From Actinacidiphila cocklensis (GTDB lineage Bacteria; Actinomycetota; Actinomycetes; Streptomycetales; Streptomycetaceae): DNA of 64,000 bases. The translations under genes were made by a program, and so were the position numbers. The notes under the pieces were generated by a model. It ran no database searches. It was given only the letters and a program-made list of their open reading frames with translations, and was not told the DNA's origin. Every line of letters starts with the position of its first letter. Within the stretch, counting starts at the first letter, position 1. The stretch is taken from contig NZ_CAJSLV010000048.1 in the NCBI RefSeq assembly GCF_907177275.1, positions 1 to 64,000 of the forward strand, given 5' to 3'. Positions 35,839 to 44,843 of the stretch are shown one piece after another.

Positions 35839-36261
35839 CTACGACGGCGGCGCGCACACCGCCCACACCAGCTTCCCCACCCCGCCGCGGCTGCTCACGC
35901 CCCACTGGTGGGCGGTGACCGCGTCGACCAGCAGCAGGCCGCGGCCGCCCTCGTCCGTGTCGGCCGCCCGCCGCAGCACCGGCCGGTGGTCTCCCGCGTC
36001 GTGCACCTCGATCCGCAACCGGCCGTCGGAGAGCCGGCAGAAGCGCGTCTCGATCTCCCGGCCCCGCGGACTGCCCGCGTGCGTCACGGCATTGGTGACC
36101 AGCTCCGACAGGACGAGGACGGCGGTGTCCTCAAGGTCGGTGAGTTTCCACTCCGCCAGCGTGTCCAGCAGCTCGCGCCTGGCGCGCGGCACCGACCGCG
36201 CGGAGTTGGGCCAGCGGCGGACGACCTGTGCGTCGCCCGCCGTGCCGATGTCGGTTCCCAT
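35839..36261 (-). CDS. RsbW-like ATP-binding protein (HATPase, anti-sigma or histidine-kinase-like)
   Basis: A 140-residue stand-alone GHKL ATPase: ARRELLDTLAEW, LSELVTNAVTHA (N box), VHDAGDHRPVL (G1) and GGRGLLLVDAVT (G2). Such proteins are very numerous in Streptomyces and often pair with XRE/DUF397 genes. The ATG at 36261 lies next to a TTG at 36264; AAGGTCC is nearby. It is divergent from the XRE regulator and probably controls it or is controlled by it. Confidence 0.88.
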   Translation of the reverse strand: MGTDIGTAGDAQVVRRWPNSARSVPRARRELLDTLAEWKLTDLEDTAVLVLSELVTNAVTHAGSPRGREIETRFCRLSDGRLRIEVHDAGDHRPVLRRAADTDEGGRGLLLVDAVTAHQWGVSSRGGVGKLVWAVCAPPS

Positions 36262-36390
36262 CAATGGACCTTTCGCCGTTCTTGTCCCATGCCTCCCTGG
36301 CTACTCCTAGGCTGTCGACCAGCCACAGAAAGTGATAGAGCGTCAGCCTGGACGGCACCCCCCGTCCATCGGCCCCGGGAGGGCACGCCC

Positions 36391-37215
36391 ATGAGCGTCG
36401 ACACCGAGATCAGCACCGACCCCACCGCCTCTCCCCTGCGCTATTTCGGTTCCGAGGTCAGACTCGAACGCGAGCGACTCGGCATGACGCGCGCCGAGTT
36501 GGGCAAGATCGCCTGCTGCAGCTACTCGCTGGTCGCGAAGATCGAGACCGGCGACCGTGTTCCTACGCTGGACTTCGCACGCGCCTGCGACGCCACTTTC
36601 CCGTACGCCAACGGCCGTTTCGAACGGTTCTGGCCACTGGCGCTGCGGTACGCCTTCCCGCCCTGGTTCCGGCCTTACGCGGAGCTTGAGTGGAAGGCGA
36701 CGGTGGTGCGGACCTCCCAGCCGATCCTCATCCCGGGCCTCGCCCAGACTCCCGAGTACGCGAGGGCACTCCTGCGCAGTGGTCGACCCGCGAACCTGGA
36801 GGATCTGGTGACGGCCCGCATGGAGCGTCAGCACGTCCTGACCCGCGAGCACGACCCGGTCCGGCTCTGGATCGTGATGCGAGAGAACGTTCTGACGAAC
36901 ACGGTCGGCGACCCGGAGGTGATGCGCGAACAGCTGATCCATCTACGGAAGTTGGCCGAGACTCCGCACCACCGGGTACAGATCCTGCGTGGGAATAGCG
37001 ACATCTACGGAGCCGCGAGCCCGTGGAACCTGGTGTCGTTCAACGAGGGCGCCGACATCGTGCACGTCGACGGATTCCCACGGGGCTACAACCTCGCCGA
37101 TCCAGACGACGTCGCAGCGGCTCAGGACGCCTATGATCTGCTCACGGCCAACGCTGAACCGCCCAATGCGACGGCCGAGTTGATCGACTCCGTCCTGAAG
37201 GGCCACTACGCATGA
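36391..37215 (+). CDS. XRE-family regulator with DUF5753 sensor domain
   Basis: A 274-residue regulator. The helix-turn-helix lies in residues 15-60 (SEVRLERERLGMTRAELGKI then SYSLVAKIETGDRVPTLDFA). The rest is the DUF5753 domain (QPILIPGLAQTPEYARALL, RMERQHVL, VQILRGNSDIYGAAS). It is translationally coupled (ATGA) to the DUF397 gene downstream. Relatives of this pairing include the WhiJ/BldB-type systems that tune development and antibiotic production in Streptomyces. Confidence 0.93.
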   Translation: MSVDTEISTDPTASPLRYFGSEVRLERERLGMTRAELGKIACCSYSLVAKIETGDRVPTLDFARACDATFPYANGRFERFWPLALRYAFPPWFRPYAELEWKATVVRTSQPILIPGLAQTPEYARALLRSGRPANLEDLVTARMERQHVLTREHDPVRLWIVMRENVLTNTVGDPEVMREQLIHLRKLAETPHHRVQILRGNSDIYGAASPWNLVSFNEGADIVHVDGFPRGYNLADPDDVAAAQDAYDLLTANAEPPNATAELIDSVLKGHYA

Positions 37216-37430
37216 CGCACCGCAGCATCCCCGCAGGCCACTGGCTCAAGTCCTCCTACAGCCAGGGAAACGGCGGCGACTGCGTCGAGTGGGCGCCCTC
37301 CCACATCCCGGCAACGGGCGAGGTCCCGGTCCGCGACAGCAAGGACCCCCACGGCCCGTCCCTGTCCTTCTCCCCCACCGCCTGGACCTCCTTCCTCACC
37401 GCCGTGAAGTCGGGCTCCCTCACCGCCTGA
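37212..37430 (+). CDS. DUF397 small regulatory protein
   Basis: A 72-residue DUF397 protein: WLKSSYSQGNGGDCVEWAP and VPVRDSKDPHGPSLSFSP are the two family blocks. It starts inside the stop codon of the XRE gene and is expected to bind or oppose that regulator. Confidence 0.95.
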   Translation: MTHRSIPAGHWLKSSYSQGNGGDCVEWAPSHIPATGEVPVRDSKDPHGPSLSFSPTAWTSFLTAVKSGSLTA

Positions 37431-37488
37431 GAGCGGTCCCGGCCCATACTCTTGGGCCAGGCATAGGTGCCGTACAGGGGGAGGAACC

Positions 37489-39678
37489 GTGGCGGAACGC
37501 GTGCTGTCCGGGCGCTACCGGCTGGTAGAACGCCTCGGGGCGGGCGGCATGGGCGTGGTGTGGCGTGCGGAGGACCTGGTGCTGCATCGCGAGGTGGCGG
37601 TGAAGACCGTTGCGGGACCCGGCGTCACCGATGAGGCGGCCGCACGGCTGGAACGCGAGGCCAGGGCGGCCGCTGGGCTCACCGACAACCCGCATGTGGT
37701 CACCGTGCACGACTTCGGCCGGGACGGCGACACCCTCTTCATCGTGATGGCCCTCGCGGCGGGGCAGCCCCTCGACCGGGTGCTGTCCGTCGACGGTGTG
37801 CCCTCGCCCGCGCGGGCGGCCGACTGGGCGGGCCAGGTGTGCGCGGCTCTGGAGGCTGCGCACTCGTTAGGCGTGGTGCACCGCGACATCAAACCGGCGA
37901 ACGCGGTGCTCGGCCCGGACGGCACCGTCCGCGTACTCGACTTCGGCATCGCCTGGTTCCACCCCGACCTCGGCCTCGATCGGCTCAGCCGAACCGGGGG
38001 CGTCATCGGCAGCGCACCCTGGATGTCGCCCGAGCAGGCCCGCGGCGAGGAGGTCGGACCGGCCTCAGACCTGTACGCGCTCGGCTGCCTTCTCTACCAA
38101 CTACTCACGGGGGAACCGCCGTTCGGGGGTCGCGAGGCGCTGAGCCAGATCGTGGCCCACGCCATGGAGGTGCCCGAGCGGCCTTCGGTGCGGCGGCCGG
38201 GGCTGCCTGCCGCACTGGACGACCTCGTGGTTGAGCTGCTGGCCAAGGACCCGCGTGACCGACCCGCCTCGGCCGCCGTCACCGCCGCCCGGCTCGGCGC
38301 CATCGCCCGTGAGCTGGGCGAGCGGGAGACGGCGGGCCGTCCGACACCGCCCCCGGTGCCCCCGGCAACCCTGACGGCCCCCGAGCCCGACCGGCGACCG
38401 GTGCGGCGGCGTACCGTCCTGTTCGGCGTGTTCGGGGTGGTCGCGGTCTCGTCGACGGCGGCGGTGTTCGTACCGCAGGTCCTCGACGGCGGGGGCGACC
38501 CGGGCGGGAACAGCAAGGGCGGCACGGACGGCACCTCCGGCACGGGCACCCTGGAGTACCGCTGGAAAAAGACCACGCCCATGGAACCCTTCGCCGCCGC
38601 GGGTCCCGTCGTGCTCACCCGGGACGGCGACGACCATTTCGTGGCGTACGACACGAAGACCGGCGGCGAGCGCTGGCGCGGGCCCGACAACACCGGCGAC
38701 GAGTATTCGAAGTCCTCGAGCGCGGTGTACGTCACGGTGGACGATGTGGCGCTGCACTGCCTCGACCCCGCCACGGGAAAACGCCGCTGGGAGTTCGCCC
38801 CGCTCGGCGCCCACGACACGACAGCCGGGGTGTCACTGGTCGTGGCCCCGGAGGCCGTCTATGTGGGCATCGGCTCGCATGTGTACGCGGTGGACCACGC
38901 CACCGGACATGAACGCTGGCACTACCAGCTGGACAACAGCGTGGCGAACGTCGACGACCTGTGGCAGGTGGGCGGACTGCTGCTGGCCCGCGTCGAGTCC
39001 AGTGACACGAGCTTCGTCATGATCAGCACCTTCACCGGATTGCCGCACTGGCCCCGGCCCTGGACCGCCCCGGACACCATCGCGTCCTTCATCGGCGCGG
39101 TGGGCGACCGGCTCTTCTTCGCCGTTGACGGAACGACCGTGGTCAGTGCCACCAGCGGCACGGTGATCCAGACCTACAAGAACATCAGGGTGTCCAAGGT
39201 CGTCCCCGAGCACGAGGTGCTGATCAGCGACCTGGACACCTCGGTAAGCGCCTGGTCGGCCGTCGACGGCTCAGCTCTGTGGACCGTGGTGGATGCGCGC
39301 ATCCCCTCCGTCGTGCAGGACACCGTGCTCATGAACAAACTCATCGGCGGCGGAACGACTGCCGCCACGGTCGGCATCAACCTGCTCAGCGGCGCGGAGG
39401 TGTGGCGCCAATCGGGTTCGTGGCTTTTTTCGACATTGGATCCCGATCAGCCGGTGCTGCTCGGGGTCGGCGCAGGCACCGGGATGGCCCGGGTCGACCC
39501 GAAGACCGGCGCACTCGGCCCGGTCCGCCGGCTGCCTGACAAGGAGCTGGACTACGCCCAGGCGTACGGCGACACGGTGTACGCGCGCTGCTTCGACCTC
39601 CCCTACGACTCCAACCATCCCGACGCGGACCGCGGCGGCCCCCGCCTCTACGCCGTGGACCTCGCGAAGTTCGCGTGA
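37489..39678 (+). CDS. Membrane Ser/Thr protein kinase with extracellular PQQ-like beta-propeller
   Basis: A 729-residue Hanks-type kinase. The kinase domain (residues 8-265) has GAGGMGVVW, VAVKTV, HRDIKPANAV, DFGIAW and APWMSPEQA. A Pro-rich juxtamembrane segment leads to one helix (TVLFGVFGVVAVSSTAAVFV, about 306-325). The outer part is a repeated Trp-containing beta-propeller of PQQ type (GGERWRG, KRRWEF, HERWHYQ, SALWTVV, EVWRQSG). It probably senses an extracellular ligand or envelope state. The start is a GTG at 37489 after GGGGAGGAACC. Confidence 0.93.
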   Translation: MAERVLSGRYRLVERLGAGGMGVVWRAEDLVLHREVAVKTVAGPGVTDEAAARLEREARAAAGLTDNPHVVTVHDFGRDGDTLFIVMALAAGQPLDRVLSVDGVPSPARAADWAGQVCAALEAAHSLGVVHRDIKPANAVLGPDGTVRVLDFGIAWFHPDLGLDRLSRTGGVIGSAPWMSPEQARGEEVGPASDLYALGCLLYQLLTGEPPFGGREALSQIVAHAMEVPERPSVRRPGLPAALDDLVVELLAKDPRDRPASAAVTAARLGAIARELGERETAGRPTPPPVPPATLTAPEPDRRPVRRRTVLFGVFGVVAVSSTAAVFVPQVLDGGGDPGGNSKGGTDGTSGTGTLEYRWKKTTPMEPFAAAGPVVLTRDGDDHFVAYDTKTGGERWRGPDNTGDEYSKSSSAVYVTVDDVALHCLDPATGKRRWEFAPLGAHDTTAGVSLVVAPEAVYVGIGSHVYAVDHATGHERWHYQLDNSVANVDDLWQVGGLLLARVESSDTSFVMISTFTGLPHWPRPWTAPDTIASFIGAVGDRLFFAVDGTTVVSATSGTVIQTYKNIRVSKVVPEHEVLISDLDTSVSAWSAVDGSALWTVVDARIPSVVQDTVLMNKLIGGGTTAATVGINLLSGAEVWRQSGSWLFSTLDPDQPVLLGVGAGTGMARVDPKTGALGPVRRLPDKELDYAQAYGDTVYARCFDLPYDSNHPDADRGGPRLYAVDLAKFA

Positions 39679-39735
39679 CAGCGCCCGCCTTGCGGCCCAT
39701 GTTGGTCGCGTAGGCCGATCGCAGACATAGCCACC

Positions 39736-39980
39736 ATGGAGACGGACACCGCGGAGTACCGGCTCACCAGCGCGGGCAGCACAGGTCCGCGGGGCCGCTC
39801 GACCTGCTTCTGTGCGCCACCGCCGTCCATCACGACCTCATCGTCCTGCACGTGGACAACGACGTCGCCACGGTGGCCGCCCCCCTCAAGGAAGTAAGGC
39901 AGCGGGACATCCGCACCGCGGCGGGACAGCTGGAAATAGACAGCCAGCTGTACAGTTGGCTGCATAAGCGTTACCGTTGA
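39736..39980 (+). pseudogene. Remnant of a PIN-domain (VapC-like) gene
   Basis: From 39795 to the TGA at 39978-39980 the frame reads PLDLLLCATAVHHDLIVLHV followed by DNDVATVAAPLKEVR, the C-terminal part of an actinobacterial PIN ribonuclease. An upstream piece from the ATG at 39736 (EYRLTSAGSTG) lies in another frame and could be the preceding strand. The N-terminal acidic residues are missing. The gene has decayed, and its 3' end now carries the operator of the following MarR gene. Confidence 0.7.
39941..39962. promoter_or_regulatory. 22-bp inverted repeat, probable MarR operator
   Basis: CAGCCAGCTGT and ACAGTTGGCTG form a palindrome with a single mismatched pair, centred 32 bp before the marR ATG. 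Size and position fit autoregulation by the adjacent MarR protein and control of the downstream hydrolase and transporter. Confidence 0.7.
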
Positions 39981-39983
39981 AGC

Positions 39984-40439
39984 ATGAACGGACAGCAGGC
40001 CGCACCCCCGCACGCGGACACCGCGGCGCTCGCCGGTGAGCTGCGGGTCGCGCTGGCGCAGCTGGTGCGGCGGTTGCGGGAGCAGGCGGACGGGATGGAC
40101 CTCACGCGGTCGCAGTCGTCCGTGTTGCTGCGGCTGGAGCGGGACGGGGCCGCGACCGCGACCGCGTTGGCTCGCGCCGAAGGCGTACGGCCGCAGTCGA
40201 TGGCGAAGATCGTGCAGGCGCTGGACGCGGCCGGGCTGGTCAGCGGGGCGCCCGATCCCAAGGACGGGCGCAAGACGCTGCTGAGCATCACCGAGGCCGC
40301 TCGCGAGGAGTTCAGGACCGGGCGGCTCGCCAAGGAGGACTGGCTGACGCGGGCGCTGGACACGATGCTCTCCCCCGCCGAGATCGAGCAGCTCGCCTCG
40401 ACCGCAGACCTGCTGCGGCGGCTGGCGCAGTCGCCCTGA
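39984..40439 (+). CDS. MarR-family transcriptional regulator
   Basis: A 151-residue winged-helix repressor: LTRSQSSVLLRLERDG, TATALARAEGVRPQSMAKIVQ (recognition helix) and wing DPKDGRKTLLSITEAA. It probably binds the palindrome 22-43 bp upstream of its start and represses itself plus the isochorismatase-like and MFS genes that follow. Its ligand is unknown. Confidence 0.93.
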   Translation: MNGQQAAPPHADTAALAGELRVALAQLVRRLREQADGMDLTRSQSSVLLRLERDGAATATALARAEGVRPQSMAKIVQALDAAGLVSGAPDPKDGRKTLLSITEAAREEFRTGRLAKEDWLTRALDTMLSPAEIEQLASTADLLRRLAQSP

Positions 40440-40491
40440 CCGGGCCTGGCCGCCTCATTCACACGCTTTCCGATCCACCGAAGGGTTCACC

Positions 40492-41052
40492 ATGCCCGTC
40501 ACCACCCTTGACCCGACCTCCGCCCTGATCGTCATCGACCTCCAGAAGGGCGTCATCGGCCTGCCCCTCGCGCACCCAGCGGAGGACGTCGTCGCCCGGA
40601 CGACGGACCTGCTGCGGGCGTTCCGCGAGCGCGGGCTGCCGGTCGTGCTCGTGAACGTCGCGGGGGCGCCGGGCGGGCGGACCGACGGCGGGGTGCGGAC
40701 GCTCGACTTCCCCGAGGGGTGGACCGAGCTGATCCCCGAGCTGGAGCAGCAGGCCGGCGACCTGCTCGTCACCAAGTACGCCCGCAGCGCGTTCACCGGG
40801 ACCGGGCTCGCCGAGCGGCTGCGCGGCCTCGGGGTGACGCAGGTGGTCGTCACCGGGATCGCCACCGGCGGCGGCGTCGAGTCGACCGCCAGAGACGCGC
40901 ACGAGCAGGGCTTCCACGTCACGCTGCCTGTCGACGCGATGACCGACCGGGACATGGGGCAGCACGAGCACAGCGTCGTGCGGCTCTTCCCGCGGATCGC
41001 GGAGACCGGTACGACCCGGGACGTCCTGGACGCCCTCGCCGCCCGGTCGTGA
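40492..41052 (+). CDS. Isochorismatase-like hydrolase lacking the nucleophilic Cys
   Basis: A 186-residue protein of the cysteine hydrolase fold. The Asp (VIDLQKGV) and Lys (TKYARSAFTGT) of the usual triad are visible, but the site of the nucleophile reads GIATGGGVESTARDA with no Cys. Many members of this GIATS-type subfamily share that change, so it may be a non-hydrolytic binding protein or use another chemistry. It overlaps the MFS start as GTGA and belongs to the MarR locus. Confidence 0.85.
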   Translation: MPVTTLDPTSALIVIDLQKGVIGLPLAHPAEDVVARTTDLLRAFRERGLPVVLVNVAGAPGGRTDGGVRTLDFPEGWTELIPELEQQAGDLLVTKYARSAFTGTGLAERLRGLGVTQVVVTGIATGGGVESTARDAHEQGFHVTLPVDAMTDRDMGQHEHSVVRLFPRIAETGTTRDVLDALAARS

Positions 41053-42449
41053 GCGCGACCACCACGGAGCAGACGCCCGCCCCCGCCGGCGGGAAGCCCT
41101 TCGGGCCGCGCTTCGTGAGCCCGCTGCTGCTCGGCTCGACGCTCAACCCGATCAACAGCTCGATGATCGCGACCGGCCTGGTCGGGATCGGGCTCGACTT
41201 CCACAAGGGTCCCGGGACCACGGCCTCGCTGATCTCCGTGCTGTATCTGTGCAGCGCGGTGGCGCAGCCCACGATGGGCAAGCTGGCCGCCGTCTTCGGC
41301 GCCCGCCGGGTGTTCCTGTCCGGCGTGGCGATACTGCTGGTCGCGGGTGTCATCGGGGCCGCGGCCCCGGCGTTCGGCTTCCTGCTGGTGTCGCGCGCGC
41401 TGATCGGCATCGGCACGTCGGCCGCGTATCCGACGGCGATGGCGCTGGTCAGGAAGCGGGCCGACGAGGTGGGCACCGGTGTGCCCAGCCGGGTGCTGGG
41501 CAACTTCTCGATCGCCTCGCAGGTCACGATCGTCGTCGGACTGCCGCTCGGCGGGCTGCTCGCCGGGGCGTGGGGGTGGCGGGCGATCTTCCTGGTCAAC
41601 GTGCCGCTCGCGCTGGTCACCCTGGTCTTCACGCTGATCGGCGTGGCGCCGGACCGGCCGGCTGCGAAGGGCTCGCGCGGCTCGCTGTTCACGACGGTCG
41701 ACGTGCCCGGCATCGCGCTGTTCGCGGGCACGATCGTCAGCCTGCTGCTCTTCCTGTCCGACCTGACCTCCCCCACGTGGTGGCTGGTGCCGGTGACCTT
41801 CGTCCTCGGGGCGGCCCTGGTGGTGTGGGAGCGGCGGACGCCGAGCCCGCTGGTCGACGTGCGGATGCTCGGGCGCAACCAGCGGCTGCTGCGGACGTAC
41901 GTCCGGCAGGCGCTCGTCTCGCTGGGCACGTACACCGCGCTGTACGGCACCAGCCAGTGGATGGAGGAGAGCGCGCACTACAGCGCCTCGCAGGTCGGCC
42001 TGATCCTGCTGCCGCTGTCGGGCGTGAGCGTCGTGGTCGCGCGGCTGGTGTCGGGGCGCGGCTGGGTGCGCTGGCCGCTGATCCTGACCGGCGTCTCGCT
42101 GGTCCTGACCGGCGCGGTGATGCTGCTGATCACCCACACCTCACCGGTGCTGGTCCTGCTCGGCATGTCGGTGCTCTTCGGCTTCGCCAACGGCTTCAGC
42201 GGCTACGCCAACCAGGCCACGCTCTACGTCCACTCCCCCGCCGCCGAGATCGCCGTGGCCTCCGGCCTCTACCGCACCTTCGCCTACTTCGGCGCGATCT
42301 TCTCCTCCAGCCTGATCGCCATCGCTTTCGGCCACGCGGCCACCGACGCGGGCTTCCACGCGGTGTCGTACGTGATCGCCGCGATCGGCGCGCTTCTGCT
42401 CCTGCTGACGGTCCTGGACAAGCACATCCCGGCCCGCGCGGACCGCTAG
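41049..42449 (+). CDS. MFS drug/metabolite efflux transporter (DHA2-like)
   Basis: A 466-residue transporter with 12-14 membrane helices. It begins SPLLLGSTLNPINSSMIATG, typical of EmrB/QacA-like permeases, and has the motif-C-like IVVGLPLGGLLAGAWGWRAI. The GTG start overlaps the hydrolase stop. Its stop overlaps the convergent hypothetical gene by 4 bp (CTAG). Induction by a compound sensed by MarR is expected. Confidence 0.92.
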   Translation: MSATTTEQTPAPAGGKPFGPRFVSPLLLGSTLNPINSSMIATGLVGIGLDFHKGPGTTASLISVLYLCSAVAQPTMGKLAAVFGARRVFLSGVAILLVAGVIGAAAPAFGFLLVSRALIGIGTSAAYPTAMALVRKRADEVGTGVPSRVLGNFSIASQVTIVVGLPLGGLLAGAWGWRAIFLVNVPLALVTLVFTLIGVAPDRPAAKGSRGSLFTTVDVPGIALFAGTIVSLLLFLSDLTSPTWWLVPVTFVLGAALVVWERRTPSPLVDVRMLGRNQRLLRTYVRQALVSLGTYTALYGTSQWMEESAHYSASQVGLILLPLSGVSVVVARLVSGRGWVRWPLILTGVSLVLTGAVMLLITHTSPVLVLLGMSVLFGFANGFSGYANQATLYVHSPAAEIAVASGLYRTFAYFGAIFSSSLIAIAFGHAATDAGFHAVSYVIAAIGALLLLLTVLDKHIPARADR

Positions 42450-42799
42450 CGCCTGTCGTAGCGGGACTTGAGGTCGGGCTGGGCCTGCGAGGCCGCCGCC
42501 CAGCCCGCGCCGCCGGACTCCTCGCCGGTCTCGTCGTGGGTGGTCGCGTCCCACCCGATGCCGGTGGACGAGCGGGTGGCCCGCACGACGTGGTCGCCCT
42601 CGCCGAGGGCGGTGATGCCCGGCATCAACGCGTGGGCGGCGTCGGACAGTTCGTGCGGGGTGCCCTCGGCCAGGACGAACGGGCCGCCCATGGAGGGGAC
42701 CTGGGCCACCAGGGTGCCGCCGACCACGTCGAGGGCGGTGACGCGCTCGGCGGGGATCAGGGTGCCGCCGTCGAGGCTCTGGATCCGGACGCTGCTCAT
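42446..42799 (-). CDS. Conserved-looking hypothetical protein
   Basis: A 117-residue acidic/neutral protein of unknown function (begins MSSVRIQSLDGGTLIPAERV). It has a beta-rich N-terminal half (VTALDVVGGTLVAQV, MGGPFVLAEGTPHEL) and a polar, likely disordered C-terminus ending in basic residues. No signal or membrane helix is present. GGGAAC lies before the ATG. It could be cotranscribed with the upstream marR gene at 42892-43359. Confidence 0.6.
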   Translation of the reverse strand: MSSVRIQSLDGGTLIPAERVTALDVVGGTLVAQVPSMGGPFVLAEGTPHELSDAAHALMPGITALGEGDHVVRATRSSTGIGWDATTHDETGEESGGAGWAAASQAQPDLKSRYDRR

Positions 42800-42891
42800 G
42801 GCGGCGTTCCCTTCGGTCGGCCCCCCGGATGGGAGAGCGCCTGCCCTTCAGGACGCGGGCGGCGCGGTGGGGGTTGCCGCGGGAGGGCGGG

Positions 42892-43359
42892 TCAGCGGGT
42901 CGGGGCGGGGGCGTCCACCAGCTCGACGGCCTTCACCAGGGACGCCAGCTCGGGGTTCCTGCTTGCCTCGTCGAGGGCTTCCCGCAGCGCGGTGTCGTTG
43001 GTGGGCCGGGCCTCCTCCAGGAGGTTCAGCCCCGCCTCACTGACGTCGGTGTAGATGCCGCGCCGGTCGGTCGGGCACAGGTAGCGGGACAGCAGCCCGC
43101 GGTCCTCCAGGCGGGTGACCAGGCGGGTGGTGGCGCTCTGGCTGAGGACGACCGCGTCGGCGACCTGCTTCATCTGCAGATGCCCGCCCTCGCCGTCGTG
43201 CTGGCGGCTGAGCACGTCCAGCAGCGAGTACTCCCGCACGCTCAGGTCGTGCCCGGACTGCAGTGCCCGCTCGATGTGCGCCTCGATCCTGCCGTGCAGG
43301 AGGGAAAGGGCCGCCCACCCGTTGGCGAGGGCGGTGAGCGCCGGGTCCACAGCGGTCAT
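42892..43359 (-). CDS. MarR-family regulator
   Basis: A 155-residue MarR protein: LSVREYSLLDVLSRQHDG, KQVADAVVLSQSATTRLVTR (recognition helix), LCPTDRRGIYTDVSEAG (wing). GGAGG precedes the ATG at 43359; the frame extends upstream to 43449 without support. It is divergent from an MFS exporter and is likely its repressor through sites in 43360-43602. Confidence 0.93.
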   Translation of the reverse strand: MTAVDPALTALANGWAALSLLHGRIEAHIERALQSGHDLSVREYSLLDVLSRQHDGEGGHLQMKQVADAVVLSQSATTRLVTRLEDRGLLSRYLCPTDRRGIYTDVSEAGLNLLEEARPTNDTALREALDEASRNPELASLVKAVELVDAPAPTR

Positions 43360-43525
43360 GAGGGGCCTCCTTCCGGCTCGCGGCCTGAGGAAAGGGTACG
43401 ACGTCGACAGGAATACCGGCCAGCGCGCGTAGAGGGCAGACGCAAGCAACTCGTCGGTCGTCCACGTCGGGACGGATATGACGCGACGCGCCCGTCCGAC
43501 CCCGCAGCGTGAAAATTAGCTGCGG

Positions 43526-43577
43526 TTGCACATATAGCGCGTCTGCAACTATTGTGAAAGCTCACTAGAAGCTCACT
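43526..43577. promoter_or_regulatory. Operator-like repeats in the marR/MFS divergent region
   Basis: An inverted repeat GTTGCA / TGCAAC with 12-13 bp between arms spans about 43525-43549, and a direct repeat AAGCTCACT occurs at 43558 and 43569. The region is less GC-rich than its surroundings and lies just before the MFS start, so it probably holds the promoter and the MarR binding site. Confidence 0.5.
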
Positions 43578-43602
43578 CAAGCAACCTTGGAGGGTCGAGC
43601 CC

Positions 43603-44802
43603 ATGCCTCTCGCGCTTCTCGCCCTGGCCATCGGGGCCTTCGGCATCGGGACCACGGAGTTCGTGATCGTGGGCCTGCTGCCCGAGATCGCGGCCGACTA
43701 CGGGGTCTCCATCCCCTCCGCGGGCCTGCTGGTCACCGGCTACGCCCTGGGCGTGGTCGTGGGTGCACCGCTGATGACCGCGCTCGGCACAAAGATGAGC
43801 CGCAAGCGCATCCTCATGCTGCTCATGGGCCTTTTCGTGGCCGGCAACCTGATATCCGCGACCGCGCCGACCTTCGGGGTGATGCTCGCCGGGCGCATCG
43901 TGGCCTCGCTGGCCCACGGCGCCTTCTTCGGCATCGGTTCCGTCGTCGCCGCCGACCTGGTCGCCCCGCAGAAGAAGGCGGGGGCCATCGCCACCATGTT
44001 CACCGGGCTCACCGTCGCCAACATCGTCGGCGTACCGCTGGGCACCCTGGTCGGCCAGGCGGTCGGCTGGCGCGTCACCTTCGCCGTCGTCGCCGCGCTC
44101 GGTGTCGTCGGACTGCTGGGCGTCGCGAAGCTCGTACCCGACCTGCCGCGGCCCGAAGGCGCGCATCTGCGACGGGAGTTGACCGCCTTCCGCAACCCGC
44201 AGGTGCTGCTGGCCATGGCGATGACGGTGCTCGGCTTCGGCGGCGTCTTCGCCGCGATCACCTACATCGCGCCGATGATGACGCACGTGGCCGGCTACTC
44301 CGACGGGGCTGTCACCTGGCTGCTGGTCCTCTTCGGCATCGGCATGTTCCTCGGCAACCTGCTCGGCGGGCGCTACGCCGACCGCGCGCTGATGCCCATG
44401 CTCTACGCCACCCTGGCCGGCCTCGCCGCGGTGCTGGCCCTGTTCACCGTGACCGCGCACAACGAGATCCTCGCCGCGGTCACCGTCGTCCTGGTCGGCG
44501 GCCTCGGATTCGCGACCGTGCCGCCGCTGCAGAAGCGCGTCCTGGACCATGCCCACGGCGCGCCCACCCTGGCCTCCGCGGTCAACATCGGGGCCTTCAA
44601 CCTGGGGAACGCGCTCGCCGCCTGGCTCGGCGGCCTCGTCATCTCCGCCGGCCTCGGCTACACCGCTCCCAACTGGGTCGGCGCCCTCCTGGCGACCGCC
44701 GCCCTGCTGCTGGCCTTCTGGTCCGCCGCGCTGGAGCGCCGCGACCGCGGGCGCGGGTCCGTCACGCCGGACGCGGCCGCCCGCACACCCGTCCACCACT
44801 GA
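43603..44802 (+). CDS. MFS transporter, DHA1 family (AraJ/Cml-like)
   Basis: A 399-residue 12-helix drug:H+ antiporter-like protein: FGIGTTEFVIVGLLPEIA at the N-terminus and the loop LGTKMSRKRIL are characteristic of this branch. GGAGG precedes the ATG. A GlcG/HbpS-like gene follows after 41 bp and is probably in the same transcript. Confidence 0.93.
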   Translation: MPLALLALAIGAFGIGTTEFVIVGLLPEIAADYGVSIPSAGLLVTGYALGVVVGAPLMTALGTKMSRKRILMLLMGLFVAGNLISATAPTFGVMLAGRIVASLAHGAFFGIGSVVAADLVAPQKKAGAIATMFTGLTVANIVGVPLGTLVGQAVGWRVTFAVVAALGVVGLLGVAKLVPDLPRPEGAHLRRELTAFRNPQVLLAMAMTVLGFGGVFAAITYIAPMMTHVAGYSDGAVTWLLVLFGIGMFLGNLLGGRYADRALMPMLYATLAGLAAVLALFTVTAHNEILAAVTVVLVGGLGFATVPPLQKRVLDHAHGAPTLASAVNIGAFNLGNALAAWLGGLVISAGLGYTAPNWVGALLATAALLLAFWSAALERRDRGRGSVTPDAAARTPVHH

Positions 44803-44843
44803 CCCGACTGCCACCGTTCACAGTTCACCCCAGGAGAAACACC

